The notes under the pieces were generated by a model. It had not been told where the DNA came from. It searched no databases and saw only the letters and a list, made by a program, of their open reading frames with translations. DNA of 64,000 nt from assembly GCF_014621695.1 (NCBI RefSeq), contig NZ_CP061281.1, forward strand, positions 6,758,001 through 6,822,000, given 5' to 3'. A program made the translations under genes and the position numbers. This DNA is from Streptomyces xanthii (GTDB lineage Bacteria > Actinomycetota > Actinomycetes > Streptomycetales > Streptomycetaceae). Shown here one piece after another: positions 7,495 to 15,920 of this stretch. Position 1 is the stretch's first letter. Each line of letters begins with the position of its first letter.

Positions 7495-10400
7495 GACTGC
7501 ACACCCTGAAGATCACCGCGTTCGGCCCCTTCGGCGGCACCCAGGAGATCGACTTCGACGCGCTGTCCTCGGCCGGGCTCTTCCTGCTGCACGGCCCGAC
7601 CGGCGCCGGCAAGACCTCCGTCCTCGACGCGGTCTGCTACGCGCTGTACGGGTCCGTCCCCGGCGCCCGGCAGAACGGCGGCTCCCAGGGCCAGCACCTG
7701 CGCAGCGACCACGCCGAGCCCGGCGTGCGCACCGAGGTCGTCCTCGACCTCACGGTCGCGGGCCGCCGCCTGGAGCTCACCCGCCAGCCCCCGTACGCCC
7801 GCCCCAAGAAGCGCGGCACCGGTTTCACCACGGAGAAGGCGCAGAGCTGGCTGCGCGAGCACGACGCTGAGGCCCGCGCGTGGAAGGACCTCAGCCGCTC
7901 CCACCAGGAGATCGGCGAGGAGATCACCCAGCTGCTCGGCATGAGCAAGGACCAGTTCTGCCAGGTCGTGCTGCTGCCGCAGGGCGACTTCGCGCGGTTC
8001 CTGCGCGCCGACGCGGAGGCCCGCGGCAAACTTCTCGGGCGGCTCTTCGACACGCACCGGTTCGCCGCCGTCGAGCAGCGGCTCGCCGAGGACCGGCGCG
8101 CCGCCGAGAAGCAGGTCAAGGCCGGCGACACCGAGCTCCTCGCCGACGCGCACCGCATGCAGCAGGCCGCGGGTGACACGGCCGAACTCGCGCCCGTCGA
8201 CGCCGAGCCGGGTGAACCGGGCCTCGCCGACGCCGTGCTGGCCTGGGCCGCCGTCGCGCGCAGCGGCGCCCGCGAGCGCTTCACCCACGCCCATCTCGCC
8301 CTGGGCGCCGCCGACTCCGCCCGCACCGCCGCACAGGACGCCCTCGCCGCGGAGCAGGACACGGCCCGGCTGCAGCGGCGCTTCGCCGAGGCACACGCGC
8401 GGGCCGCCGCGCTCGACGAGCGCGCCGACGAGCACCGCGCCCTCCAGCAGCGCATGGACCGGGGCCGCAAGGCCGAGACCGTCGCCCCCGCCCTCGCCCT
8501 GCGCGACGCGGCCGACGCCGAGCACCGCACGGCGCTGCGCGAAGAGGCACGCACGCGTGCCGCGCTGGCCGCCGCCCCCGAGCTCGCCGGCGGCGCCCCG
8601 GGGGAGCACCTCGCCGACGACGCGGGCCCCGGCGCCCTCGCCGAGGCCGCCCGGCGCCTCGCCCACGAGCTCGGCGGACTCGACGCCGCCCGCCGCGCCG
8701 AGCAGCGCCTGACCCGCATCGCCGACGACCGCGCCCGGCTCGACCGCGAGGAGCGCGCCGACGCCGAGCTGCTCGCCGAGACCGATGGCTGGCTCGACGC
8801 CTGGGACACCCGCAGGGCCGGTCTCCAGGCGCGGGTCGAGCGCGCCCAGGAGGCGGCGACCCGCGCCGAACACCTCGCCGGACAGCTGGAACCGGTACGC
8901 CAGCGGGCCGCGGCCGCCGTCGAGCGGGACCGCCTGGCCGAGCGGGCCGGCACGGCGCAGGAGGCGACCCTGCGCGCCCGCGAGGACGCCGCCACCGCGC
9001 ACGAGCACTGGCTCAAGCTGAAGGAACGACGGCTGCGCGGCGTCGCCGCCGAGCTCGCCGAGGCCCTCGTCTCCGGCGAACCCTGCGCAGTCTGCGGCTC
9101 CGTCGAGCACCCCGCGCCGAGCGCTAGATCCGAAGGACACGTGGACCGGGCCGCCGAGGAGCACGCGCTCGCCGCCCACCGCGGTGCCGAGGAGCACCGG
9201 GCCGACACCGAGCGGCGACTGGCCCGGGTCCGGGAGGAGCTGGCCGCGGCGAAGGCGGCGGCCGGTGATACGCCCGCCGGTCAACTCGCCGAAGCGGCAC
9301 GGGAACTGGAGTCGCGACACGCGGAGGCCCGCGCCGAGGCGTCCACCCTGCGCGCCGCCCGCGAGACGCTCGACCACGCCGAGCGCGAGCACGGCCGCAG
9401 GACCACCGCCCGCCAGGAGGCGGCGACCCGCACCGCGAGCCGGGCCTCCCTGCGTGAAGCGCTCGACAGTGAACGGGACGGCCTGGTAGGGGAGTTGGAG
9501 CAGGCTCGCAGGGGCGCCGCGAGCGTCGAGGCGCGCGCCGCCCAGCTGGAACGGCTCGTCACGCTGCTCGACAGCGCCGCCGACGCCGCCCGGGCCGTCG
9601 AGGACACCGCGCAGCGGCTCAAGGACGCCGACGCGCGACTCACCGACGCCGCGTTCCACGCCGGGTTCGACACGCCGGAGGCCGCGGCGGGCGCCCTGCT
9701 CGACGACGCCGCCCACCGCGAGCTCCAGCACCGGCTCGACGCGTGGCAGGCCGAGGAGGCCGCCGTCCGCGCGGTCCTCGCCGAGGAGGACACCGCGGCC
9801 GCCGCTCTGCGGCCCGCCGCCGACCTCGCCGCCGCGCGGGCCGCGGCCGACGCCGCCGACGCCCGGGTGCGCGCCGCCGCCTCCGAGCGGGACGCCGCCG
9901 CGCGCCGCTGCGACGCGCTCGACCGGCTGTCCCGCAGCGCGGCCAAGGAGGCCCGCCGGCTCGGCCCGCTGCGCGCCGCGTACAACCGGATCGCCCGGCT
10001 CGCCTCCCTCGCCGCCGGCACCTCGGCGGACAACGAGCGCAAGATGCGCCTGGAGTCGTATGTGCTAGCCGCGCGCCTCGAGCAGGTCGCCGCCGCCGCG
10101 ACGGCCCGCCTGCGCCGCATGTCGTCCGGCCGCTACACGCTCGTCCACTCCGACTCGCTGTCCGGGCGCGGGCGTTCGGGCCTCGGGCTGCACGTCGTCG
10201 ACGCGTGGACCGGGCGGGAGCGGGATACGGCGACGCTGTCCGGCGGCGAGACGTTCTTCGCGTCGCTCGCGCTCGCGCTCGGCCTCGCGGACGTCGTCAC
10301 CGACGAGGCGGGGGGAGTCCGGCTCGACACCCTGTTCATCGACGAGGGCTTCGGCAGCCTCGACGACCAGACCCTCGACGAGGTCCTCGACGTCCTGGAC

Positions 10401-10532
10401 ACACTGCGCGAGCGGGACCGCAGCGTCGGCATCGTCAGCCACGTCGGCGACCTGCGGCGCCGCGTGCACGCCCAACTGGAGGTCGTGAAGGGGCGGGAGG
10501 GATCGGAGGTCCGTCAGCGCGGCGGGGTGTGA
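7491..10532 (+). CDS. sbcC: Exonuclease SbcCD, SMC-like ATPase subunit SbcC
   Basis: A 1013-residue Rad50-type ATPase. The Walker A motif GPTGAGKTS lies at residues 35-43 and the Q-loop region is KDQFCQVVLLPQGDFARFLR. Two long Ala/Glu/Arg-rich coiled coils flank the zinc hook CAVCG (Cys532, Cys535). The signature LSGGETFFASLALALGLADV begins at residue 916, followed by Walker B LFIDEGFGSLD. It dimerises through the zinc hook, opens DNA ends with ATP and feeds them to SbcD. The GTG start overlaps the sbcD stop. Length and domain order are normal for actinobacterial SbcC. Confidence 0.97.
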   Translation: MRLHTLKITAFGPFGGTQEIDFDALSSAGLFLLHGPTGAGKTSVLDAVCYALYGSVPGARQNGGSQGQHLRSDHAEPGVRTEVVLDLTVAGRRLELTRQPPYARPKKRGTGFTTEKAQSWLREHDAEARAWKDLSRSHQEIGEEITQLLGMSKDQFCQVVLLPQGDFARFLRADAEARGKLLGRLFDTHRFAAVEQRLAEDRRAAEKQVKAGDTELLADAHRMQQAAGDTAELAPVDAEPGEPGLADAVLAWAAVARSGARERFTHAHLALGAADSARTAAQDALAAEQDTARLQRRFAEAHARAAALDERADEHRALQQRMDRGRKAETVAPALALRDAADAEHRTALREEARTRAALAAAPELAGGAPGEHLADDAGPGALAEAARRLAHELGGLDAARRAEQRLTRIADDRARLDREERADAELLAETDGWLDAWDTRRAGLQARVERAQEAATRAEHLAGQLEPVRQRAAAAVERDRLAERAGTAQEATLRAREDAATAHEHWLKLKERRLRGVAAELAEALVSGEPCAVCGSVEHPAPSARSEGHVDRAAEEHALAAHRGAEEHRADTERRLARVREELAAAKAAAGDTPAGQLAEAARELESRHAEARAEASTLRAARETLDHAEREHGRRTTARQEAATRTASRASLREALDSERDGLVGELEQARRGAASVEARAAQLERLVTLLDSAADAARAVEDTAQRLKDADARLTDAAFHAGFDTPEAAAGALLDDAAHRELQHRLDAWQAEEAAVRAVLAEEDTAAAALRPAADLAAARAAADAADARVRAAASERDAAARRCDALDRLSRSAAKEARRLGPLRAAYNRIARLASLAAGTSADNERKMRLESYVLAARLEQVAAAATARLRRMSSGRYTLVHSDSLSGRGRSGLGLHVVDAWTGRERDTATLSGGETFFASLALALGLADVVTDEAGGVRLDTLFIDEGFGSLDDQTLDEVLDVLDTLRERDRSVGIVSHVGDLRRRVHAQLEVVKGREGSEVRQRGGV

Positions 10533-10579
10533 GGCCCCTGCTCAGCCCAGCCGCGTAGCCCACCCCGTGGACGTGCCGT

Positions 10580-11059
10580 TCAGTGGCCGATCGGGCGGCG
10601 CGGCAGCGGCGACGAGTACACGACGCTCGTGGTCACCGACCCCAGCGCGCCGAGCTTGCCCGACACCTCCTCCAGGTGCCCCATGGAGCGCGCCGCGACC
10701 TTGATGACGAAGCAGTCGTCGCCGGTGACGTGGTGCGCCTCCAGGATCTCCGGGGTCACCGCGACCAGGTCGTGGAACGGCTTGTAGTTCCCGTTCGGGT
10801 ACCGCAGCCGGACGAAGGCCAGGATCGGCAGCCCGAGCCGCTCCGGCACCACCACCGCCGTGTACCCGGCGATCACCCCGGCCTCCTCCAGCCGGCGCAC
10901 CCGCTCGGTCACCGCGCTCGCGGACATCGACACGGCGCGCGCCAGCTCGGCGTAGCTCGCGCGGCCCTCGCGCTGCAGGGCTTCCAGGATGCGCCAGTCG
11001 GTGGCGTCGGGCGTGTACGCGGACGCGGTGCGGGGTGTGCTTGTGGAATCGGCGGTCAT
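10580..11059 (-). CDS. Lrp/AsnC family transcriptional regulator
   Basis: A 159-residue feast/famine regulator. The AsnC-type winged HTH spans residues about 18-65 (TDWRILEALQREGRASYAEL, then SMSASAVTERVRRLEEAGVI). The ligand-binding RAM domain follows (VTGDDCFVIKVAARSMGHLE). I chose the ATG at 11059 because the DNA-binding domain begins shortly after it; an upstream extension of the frame has no family support. It is divergently arranged with a rhodanese-like gene 153 bp away, and Lrp-type proteins usually control such a neighbour and themselves. The effector is probably an amino acid but is unidentified. Confidence 0.92.
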   Translation of the reverse strand: MTADSTSTPRTASAYTPDATDWRILEALQREGRASYAELARAVSMSASAVTERVRRLEEAGVIAGYTAVVVPERLGLPILAFVRLRYPNGNYKPFHDLVAVTPEILEAHHVTGDDCFVIKVAARSMGHLEEVSGKLGALGSVTTSVVYSSPLPRRPIGH

Positions 11060-11212
11060 GTTCGAGGAATAGCAGGTGAATCCCCGGCCGATCAAGAGAT
11101 GTGCCGGGGATCGCCCCTTCAACGAAGGTGATCACCGGCCATAGATTTCCAGTGTCTTCAGATGCCGGGCGGCCGCCGAACGCGGGCCGCCCCACGTCCC
11201 AGGAGTTGCGTC

Positions 11213-11692
11213 ATGACCACGACGACCAGCGCCCACCCCGTCCTGCGGGTGGCCCCCGCCGCGCCCGCCGCCGCTGCCGCCTACTTCGGCGCGAGCCTCG
11301 CCTTCCACGCCGACGTGTCCGACGTCGCCGCCGCGCTCGCCCTGCCCGAAGGCCCCGGATTCGTCCTGCTCGACTCCCGCTCCACCGCCTCCTGGGACCA
11401 GGGCCATGTCCCCGGCGCCCTCCACCTGCCCACGGCCCAGATCCCCGAGCAGGCCGAGCAGCTCCTCGACCGGTCGGTCCCCGTCGTCACGTACTGCTGG
11501 GGCCCGGCGTGCAACGGCGCGACCCGCGCCGCCCTCGCCCTCGCCGAACTCGGCTTCCAGGTCAAGGAGATGCTCGGCGGCTTCGAGTACTGGGTCCGTG
11601 AGGGCTTCGCCTACGAGACCTGGGAGGGGCCCGCGCGACAGGCCCCGGACCCGCTCACCGCGCCCGTCGACGCCGAGGACTGCGGCTGCTGA
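11213..11692 (+). CDS. Rhodanese-like sulfurtransferase domain protein
   Basis: A 159-residue protein with one rhodanese domain. Visible features are FVLLDSRSTASWDQGHVPGA (strand, then active-site-supporting helix), ALHLPTAQIP, and the catalytic loop YCWGPACNGATRAALALAE, in which the Cys of PACNGA is the likely persulfide carrier. The family start is supported by AGGAG 8 nt upstream of the ATG. The protein ends in ECGC-type spacing (DCGC), a possible second thiol site. Rhodaneses move sulfane sulfur to acceptors such as cyanide or thioredoxin. Its divergent Lrp-type neighbour is the obvious candidate regulator. Confidence 0.92.
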   Translation: MTTTTSAHPVLRVAPAAPAAAAAYFGASLAFHADVSDVAAALALPEGPGFVLLDSRSTASWDQGHVPGALHLPTAQIPEQAEQLLDRSVPVVTYCWGPACNGATRAALALAELGFQVKEMLGGFEYWVREGFAYETWEGPARQAPDPLTAPVDAEDCGC

Positions 11693-11729
11693 ATCCGGCG
11701 CCCGCCCGGCCCCGTCGGGCCCGGCCGCG

Positions 11730-12527
11730 TCAGACCCGGTGCGGGGCCGCCCGCAGGAACGGGACGTCCCGCGGGCCGACGTCGGCGGCCGGGGCCGCCG
11801 CGCGCAGCACCACGTCGAGGGCACCGTCCGGGTCGCAGGCGTAATGGCCGCTGGCCCAGGCCGCGTTGGCCTCGACGACCGCCCAGTCGCCGTCCGGAGC
11901 GAGCCGGCCCACGTCGACGACGATCGCGCTCGGCAACTCCTCGGCGGGGAGCCGGGCGGCGAACGCCAGCACCTCGTCGCGCAGCGGGTCGCCGCCGTCC
12001 AGCGGCGCCACGTCCAGGGCGCCCCGGCGCGCGTAGCGGCTCGCCGTGCGCACGGCGCCGTCGAGCAGGAACAGCCGGAACTCGACGTCGAACGCCACGA
12101 TGTCGCTGACCAGCACGGGCGTGTCGTCGTCCACCGCGTCCGGGCCGGGCAGGCGGCTGCCGTCCGGATAGACGCGGGCCGGGAAGCTCTTGTCGTTGGG
12201 TGGCTTCACGAACGCCGGACGGCGCAGCCCGCGGGCCTCGGCGACCGTCGTCAACTCCACGTCCCGTCCGGCAAGTTCGACCGGCAGCCCGGCGAGCCAG
12301 CCAGGCGCCGCCTCCAGCAGCCCGACCCCGAGCTCGCGCCCCACCGCGTCCGCGAACAACGGCCCCGCGTACAGCGAGGCCCCCGGCGCCCCGAGCCACT
12401 CCGCAGGTGTACGCCAGTCCCCGTACGTCTCCACGCCGATCCCGCGCCGGCGTGCGGCGTCGGCCAGCGCGCGGCCCGTGACGGTGGCGCGGGGAGAGAG
12501 GAAGAGGGTGCGGGGCGTCGCGTTCAT
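11730..12527 (-). CDS. ATP-grasp domain-containing protein
   Basis: A 265-residue protein of the small ATP-grasp (DUF4343/ATP-grasp_4-like) group found in Streptomyces. Visible features are RRPAFVKPPNDKSFPARVYP, a nucleotide-binding strand with conserved Lys, then SDIVAFDVEFRLFLLDG, and near the C-terminus WAVVEANAAWASGHYACDP, which carries the metal-binding Glu/Asn pair. ATP-grasp enzymes join a carboxylate to an amine or thiol through an acyl-phosphate; relatives include peptide and RiPP-modifying ligases. No precursor peptide is evident nearby, so the substrate is unknown. It converges with the rhodanese gene, leaving 37 bp between them. Confidence 0.78.
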   Translation of the reverse strand: MNATPRTLFLSPRATVTGRALADAARRRGIGVETYGDWRTPAEWLGAPGASLYAGPLFADAVGRELGVGLLEAAPGWLAGLPVELAGRDVELTTVAEARGLRRPAFVKPPNDKSFPARVYPDGSRLPGPDAVDDDTPVLVSDIVAFDVEFRLFLLDGAVRTASRYARRGALDVAPLDGGDPLRDEVLAFAARLPAEELPSAIVVDVGRLAPDGDWAVVEANAAWASGHYACDPDGALDVVLRAAAPAADVGPRDVPFLRAAPHRV

Positions 12528-12707
12528 GGGGTCGAGGATGTGGGCCGGTGCGTCTGAACGCCACGCAATTTCGCGCCCGGTGCCGAGTGCCGAGTGCCCG
12601 GTGCCGCGGTGCCCTCGTGCCCGGTGCTTCGTGCGGGGCAGGGGTTCGCGCCGCCCGGCGCGTAATCGTCGTGCGAACGGCGCGGAGCCTTGGCATCATC
12701 GGCCCCC

Positions 12708-13550
12708 ATGCCGAGACTTCCCGCCCCCACCCCAGAAGAACTCCGTCGCGACCCGCTGCCCCTGCGCGGCCGTACCGCCCTGGTCACCGGGGCCAGCCGG
12801 CGAGGCGGCATCGGGTGCGCCGTGGCGCGGCGGCTCGCCGCGTACGGGGCCGCCGTCTACCTGCACCATCATGTACCGCACGACGAGGCGATGCCCTGGG
12901 GCGCCGACCGGCCCGAGGACGTGGCCGACGCGGTGCGCGCGGCACGCGGCGCGCCGGACACCCTCGTCGCGCACGGTCCCGCCGACCTCAGCGCACCCGA
13001 CGCCCCGGCCCGGCTGATCGACGACGCCGCGCGGGCGCTCGGCGGCCGGCTCGACATCCTGATCGCCAACCACGCCCTCAGCGGCAGCGACGGCACCCTC
13101 GACACGATCGACGCCGCGATGCTCGACGCGCACTGGGCCGTCGACGCACGCTCCGTCGTCCTGCTCGTGCAGGCCTTCGCGCGCCACCGCCCGGCCGGAC
13201 CCGGCGGGCGGATCGTCATGATGACCTCGGGACAGGACATCGCCGACGGCATGCCCGGCGAGCTCGCGTACGCCCTCCAGAAGGGCGCGCTCGCCTCGGT
13301 CACGCGCTCCCTCGCGACCGCGCTCGCGGAGCGGGGCATCATGGTGAACACCGTCAACCCCGGCCCCGTCGACACCGACTACCTCGACGGCGACACGTAC
13401 GACGCGATCGCCGGACTGTTCCCGGCCGGACGCTGGGGCATGCCCGACGACCCGGCCCGGCTGATCTCCTGGCTGGCGACCGACGAGGCCGCGTGGATCA
13501 CCGGGCAGGTCGTCGACTCCGAGGGCGGCTTCCGGCGGACCGGGGGCTGA
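12708..13550 (+). CDS. SDR family oxidoreductase
   Basis: A 280-residue short-chain dehydrogenase/reductase. The N-terminal dinucleotide loop TALVTGASRRGGIGCAVARR is complete, and the NHA segment (LIANHALSGSDG) stands in place of NNAG. The catalytic pair is Ser in VMMTSGQD and YxxxK in AYALQKGALASVTRSLA; the substrate-loop region reads VNTVNPGPVDTDYLDG. I prefer ATG at 12708 (MPRLPAPTPEELRRDP) to the TTG at 12690. The C-terminus ITGQVVDSEGGF is classical SDR. It is close to FabG-like and 3-oxoacyl reductases, but the substrate is undetermined. Confidence 0.9.
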   Translation: MPRLPAPTPEELRRDPLPLRGRTALVTGASRRGGIGCAVARRLAAYGAAVYLHHHVPHDEAMPWGADRPEDVADAVRAARGAPDTLVAHGPADLSAPDAPARLIDDAARALGGRLDILIANHALSGSDGTLDTIDAAMLDAHWAVDARSVVLLVQAFARHRPAGPGGRIVMMTSGQDIADGMPGELAYALQKGALASVTRSLATALAERGIMVNTVNPGPVDTDYLDGDTYDAIAGLFPAGRWGMPDDPARLISWLATDEAAWITGQVVDSEGGFRRTGG

Positions 13551-13553
13551 CGC

Positions 13554-13585
13554 CCGTACGGGATCACGCGAGGAATCCCGTACGG
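13554..13585. terminator. Bidirectional terminator hairpin
   Basis: A perfect 11-bp stem (CCGTACGGGAT at 13554-13564, ATCCCGTACGG at 13575-13585) with a 10-nt loop lies between the convergent SDR and DUF885 genes. There is no U-tract, as is common in Streptomyces. Confidence 0.75.
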
Positions 13586-13610
13586 TCCAATCCGCCGGAG
13601 GCCGGCGCGG

Positions 13611-15317
13611 CTACAGCCTGGACAGCTCGTCCACGAGGTCGTCCAGGCCCAGCGAACCCTGCGAGAGCGCCGCCATGTGCCAGGCCTTCGCGTCGAACGC
13701 GTCGCCGTGCGCCGCCCGCGCGTTGGCCCGGCCCAGCAGCCACGCCCGCTCGCCCAGCTTGTAGCCGATGGCCTGGCCCGGGATCGACAGATAGCGGGTC
13801 AGCTCGCTCTCCACGAAGTCCGCGGGCCGGCTGCTGTGCGACCCGAAGAACTCCTGCGCCAGCTCCGGCGTCCACCGCTCGCCCGGGTGGAACGGCGAGT
13901 CCGCCGGGATCTCCAGCTCCAGGTGCATGCCGATGTCGACGATCACACGGGCCGCGCGCATCATCTGCGCGTCGAGGTAACCGAGGCGCGTCTCCGCGTC
14001 CTTGAGGAAGCCCAGCTCGTCCATGAGACGCTCCGCGTACAGCGCCCAGCCCTCCGCGTTCGCCGAGACCCCGCCCAGCGTCGCCTGGTAGCGCGACAGG
14101 TCACCGGCCACGTGCGCCCACTGCGCGAGCTGCAGGTGATGGCCCGGCACACCCTCGTGGTACCAGGTCGACACCAGGTCGTACACGGGGAAGCGGGTCT
14201 GGCCCATCGTCGGCAGCCAGGTGCGCCCGGGGCGCGAGAAGTCCTCCGACGGCGCCGTGTAGTAGGGGGCCGCCGCGCTGCCGGGCGGCGCGATGCGGGA
14301 CTCCACCTTCCGTACCCGCTCCGCCAGTTCGAAGTGCGTGCCGTCGAGCGCCTCGATGGCCTCGTCCATCAGGTTCTGCAGCCAGTCGCGGACCTCGTCC
14401 ACGCCCTCGATGTGCCGCCCGTGCTCGTCGAGGTGCGCGAGCGCCACCCACGGAGTCTCGGCGCCCGGCAGGATCTTCTCCGCCTCGGCCCGCATCTCGC
14501 CCAGCAGCCGGTGGAACTCGCTCCACCCGTACGCGTAGGCCTCGCCCAGGTCGAGGTCCGTGCCGTTGTAGTAGCGCGACCAGCGCGCGTACCGCTCCCG
14601 GCCCACCGCGTTCGGCGCGCCCTCGATCGCCGGCGCGTACACGTCCCGCATCCAGTCGCGCAGCGCCACCGTCGCGGCGTCCGCCGTGCGCGCCGCCTCG
14701 GTCAGCTCGCCGCGCAGCGCTTCGGGCCCGGCGGCCGCGAACTCCTCGAACCAGCCCCGCCCCTGGGCCTCGCCCGCCCACTCGGTGAGCTGCTCGACGA
14801 AGGTGGCGGCGGGCCGCGGCGGACCGTACAGCTTGCGCTCGAGCCCCGCCTCGAGCGTCTCCCGGTACCCGGCGAACGCGGCCGGGACCGCGCGCAGCCG
14901 CTCGGCGATCGCCGCCCAGTCCTCGTCGGTCTCGGTCGGGGTGATGGTGAACACCTCGCGCACGTTGTGCACGGGGCCGCCCAGGTTGGTGACGACGCGC
15001 AGGTGCTCCTCCGCGTCGTGCACGGCGAGTTCGGCCGTCAGGCGCTCGCGCAGCAGACGGGCGCAACGGCGCTCGACGTCGCTGTCGGCGCCGGGCCGGC
15101 GCTCGGCCTCGTCGAGCCGGGCGAGCGTGTCCCGGGCCTGCGCGGCGACCGCGTCGAGCCCGGCGGGTGACAGATCGGGCAGCTTTCCGTGGGAGGCGCG
15201 GTCGCCGAGATACGTACCGGTGAGCGGGTCGAGGGCGACCACGGCGTCGACATGGGCGTCGGCGACCTGACGGGGCAGCGGGCCGGGGGACAGCTGGGTG
15301 CTCGAGGTGTCTGACAT
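13611..15317 (-). CDS. DUF885 domain-containing putative metallohydrolase
   Basis: A 568-residue protein matching the DUF885 family in length and motifs. The defining sequence is TWYHEGVPGHHLQLAQWA, with H387 beginning a HExxPGHH-type zinc-binding motif of gluzincin-like peptidases. Other conserved stretches are ALYAERLMDELGFLKD (a likely third ligand Glu) and a C-terminal GYKLGERAWLLGRANARAA. The start at 15317 (MSDTSSTQLSPG) is preceded by GAGGA. No signal peptide is visible, so a cytoplasmic enzyme is likely. Peptidase activity is inferred from the motif. An Lrp-type regulator lies 19 bp upstream on the same strand. Confidence 0.9.
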   Translation of the reverse strand: MSDTSSTQLSPGPLPRQVADAHVDAVVALDPLTGTYLGDRASHGKLPDLSPAGLDAVAAQARDTLARLDEAERRPGADSDVERRCARLLRERLTAELAVHDAEEHLRVVTNLGGPVHNVREVFTITPTETDEDWAAIAERLRAVPAAFAGYRETLEAGLERKLYGPPRPAATFVEQLTEWAGEAQGRGWFEEFAAAGPEALRGELTEAARTADAATVALRDWMRDVYAPAIEGAPNAVGRERYARWSRYYNGTDLDLGEAYAYGWSEFHRLLGEMRAEAEKILPGAETPWVALAHLDEHGRHIEGVDEVRDWLQNLMDEAIEALDGTHFELAERVRKVESRIAPPGSAAAPYYTAPSEDFSRPGRTWLPTMGQTRFPVYDLVSTWYHEGVPGHHLQLAQWAHVAGDLSRYQATLGGVSANAEGWALYAERLMDELGFLKDAETRLGYLDAQMMRAARVIVDIGMHLELEIPADSPFHPGERWTPELAQEFFGSHSSRPADFVESELTRYLSIPGQAIGYKLGERAWLLGRANARAAHGDAFDAKAWHMAALSQGSLGLDDLVDELSRL

Positions 15318-15336
15318 GCGGACATCCTCGTACGAG

Positions 15337-15861
15337 TCAGGGGGCGACGTCACCATGATTCGCTGTGGGCGTGCCCGGCGCGGCCGGGGTCCCGGCCGGA
15401 AGCAGCGGTCCGCACTCCCACTGCTGGAAGATCAGCCGCGTCTCGACCCGCGCCACCTCCCGGTGCGCCGTGAACTCGTCGAGCACGAGCCGCTGCAGAT
15501 CGGCCATGTCCCGCACCGCGACCTGCACCAAGTAGTCGTCGGGGCCGGTCAGATGGAAGACCGTGCGCGCCTCGGGCAGTGCCCGGATCCGCTCGACGAA
15601 CGGGCCCACCAGCTCCCGCCGGTGCGGGCGCACCTGCACGGACAGCAACGCCTGCAGCCCGCGGCCCAGCTTGGCCGGATCGAGCCGCAGCACATGCCCG
15701 AGGATCACCCCCGAGCGCCGCAGCCGCGCCACCCGGTCGAGACAGGTCGACGGCGCGACCCCGACCTGCGCGGCGAGGTCCCGGTACGTCGTGCGGGCGT
15801 CGTTCTGCAACAGCCGCAGAATCTCCAGATCAACCGGATCCAGTACGACAGAATCAGCCAT
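15337..15861 (-). CDS. Lrp/AsnC family transcriptional regulator
   Basis: A 174-residue regulator with an AsnC winged HTH at residues about 8-55 (VDLEILRLLQNDARTTYRDL, then GVAPSTCLDRVARLRRSGVI) and a RAM effector domain (HLTGPDDYLVQVAVRDMADL). The last 20 residues are low-complexity Ala/Pro/Thr. The ATG follows a TACGTT -10-like hexamer, so it may be leaderless. It is divergent from a trans-sulfuration PLP-lyase gene with 59 bp between starts, a very common Lrp-target arrangement. The same-strand DUF885 gene 19 bp downstream may be its operon partner. Confidence 0.93.
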   Translation of the reverse strand: MADSVVLDPVDLEILRLLQNDARTTYRDLAAQVGVAPSTCLDRVARLRRSGVILGHVLRLDPAKLGRGLQALLSVQVRPHRRELVGPFVERIRALPEARTVFHLTGPDDYLVQVAVRDMADLQRLVLDEFTAHREVARVETRLIFQQWECGPLLPAGTPAAPGTPTANHGDVAP

Positions 15862-15920
15862 TCGCCGAACGTAGCACGGAAAATCCGCACCGGACCTCGT
15901 TCGCTGTTCAGCCTGGCCCC

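Noticed and set aside
7335..9731. Very long open frame opposite sbcC on the minus strand
   Set aside because: Composition is a mirror of sbcC codons (Gly/Val/Leu/Arg-rich), with no domain match and no ribosome site; it is a shadow of GC-biased coding.
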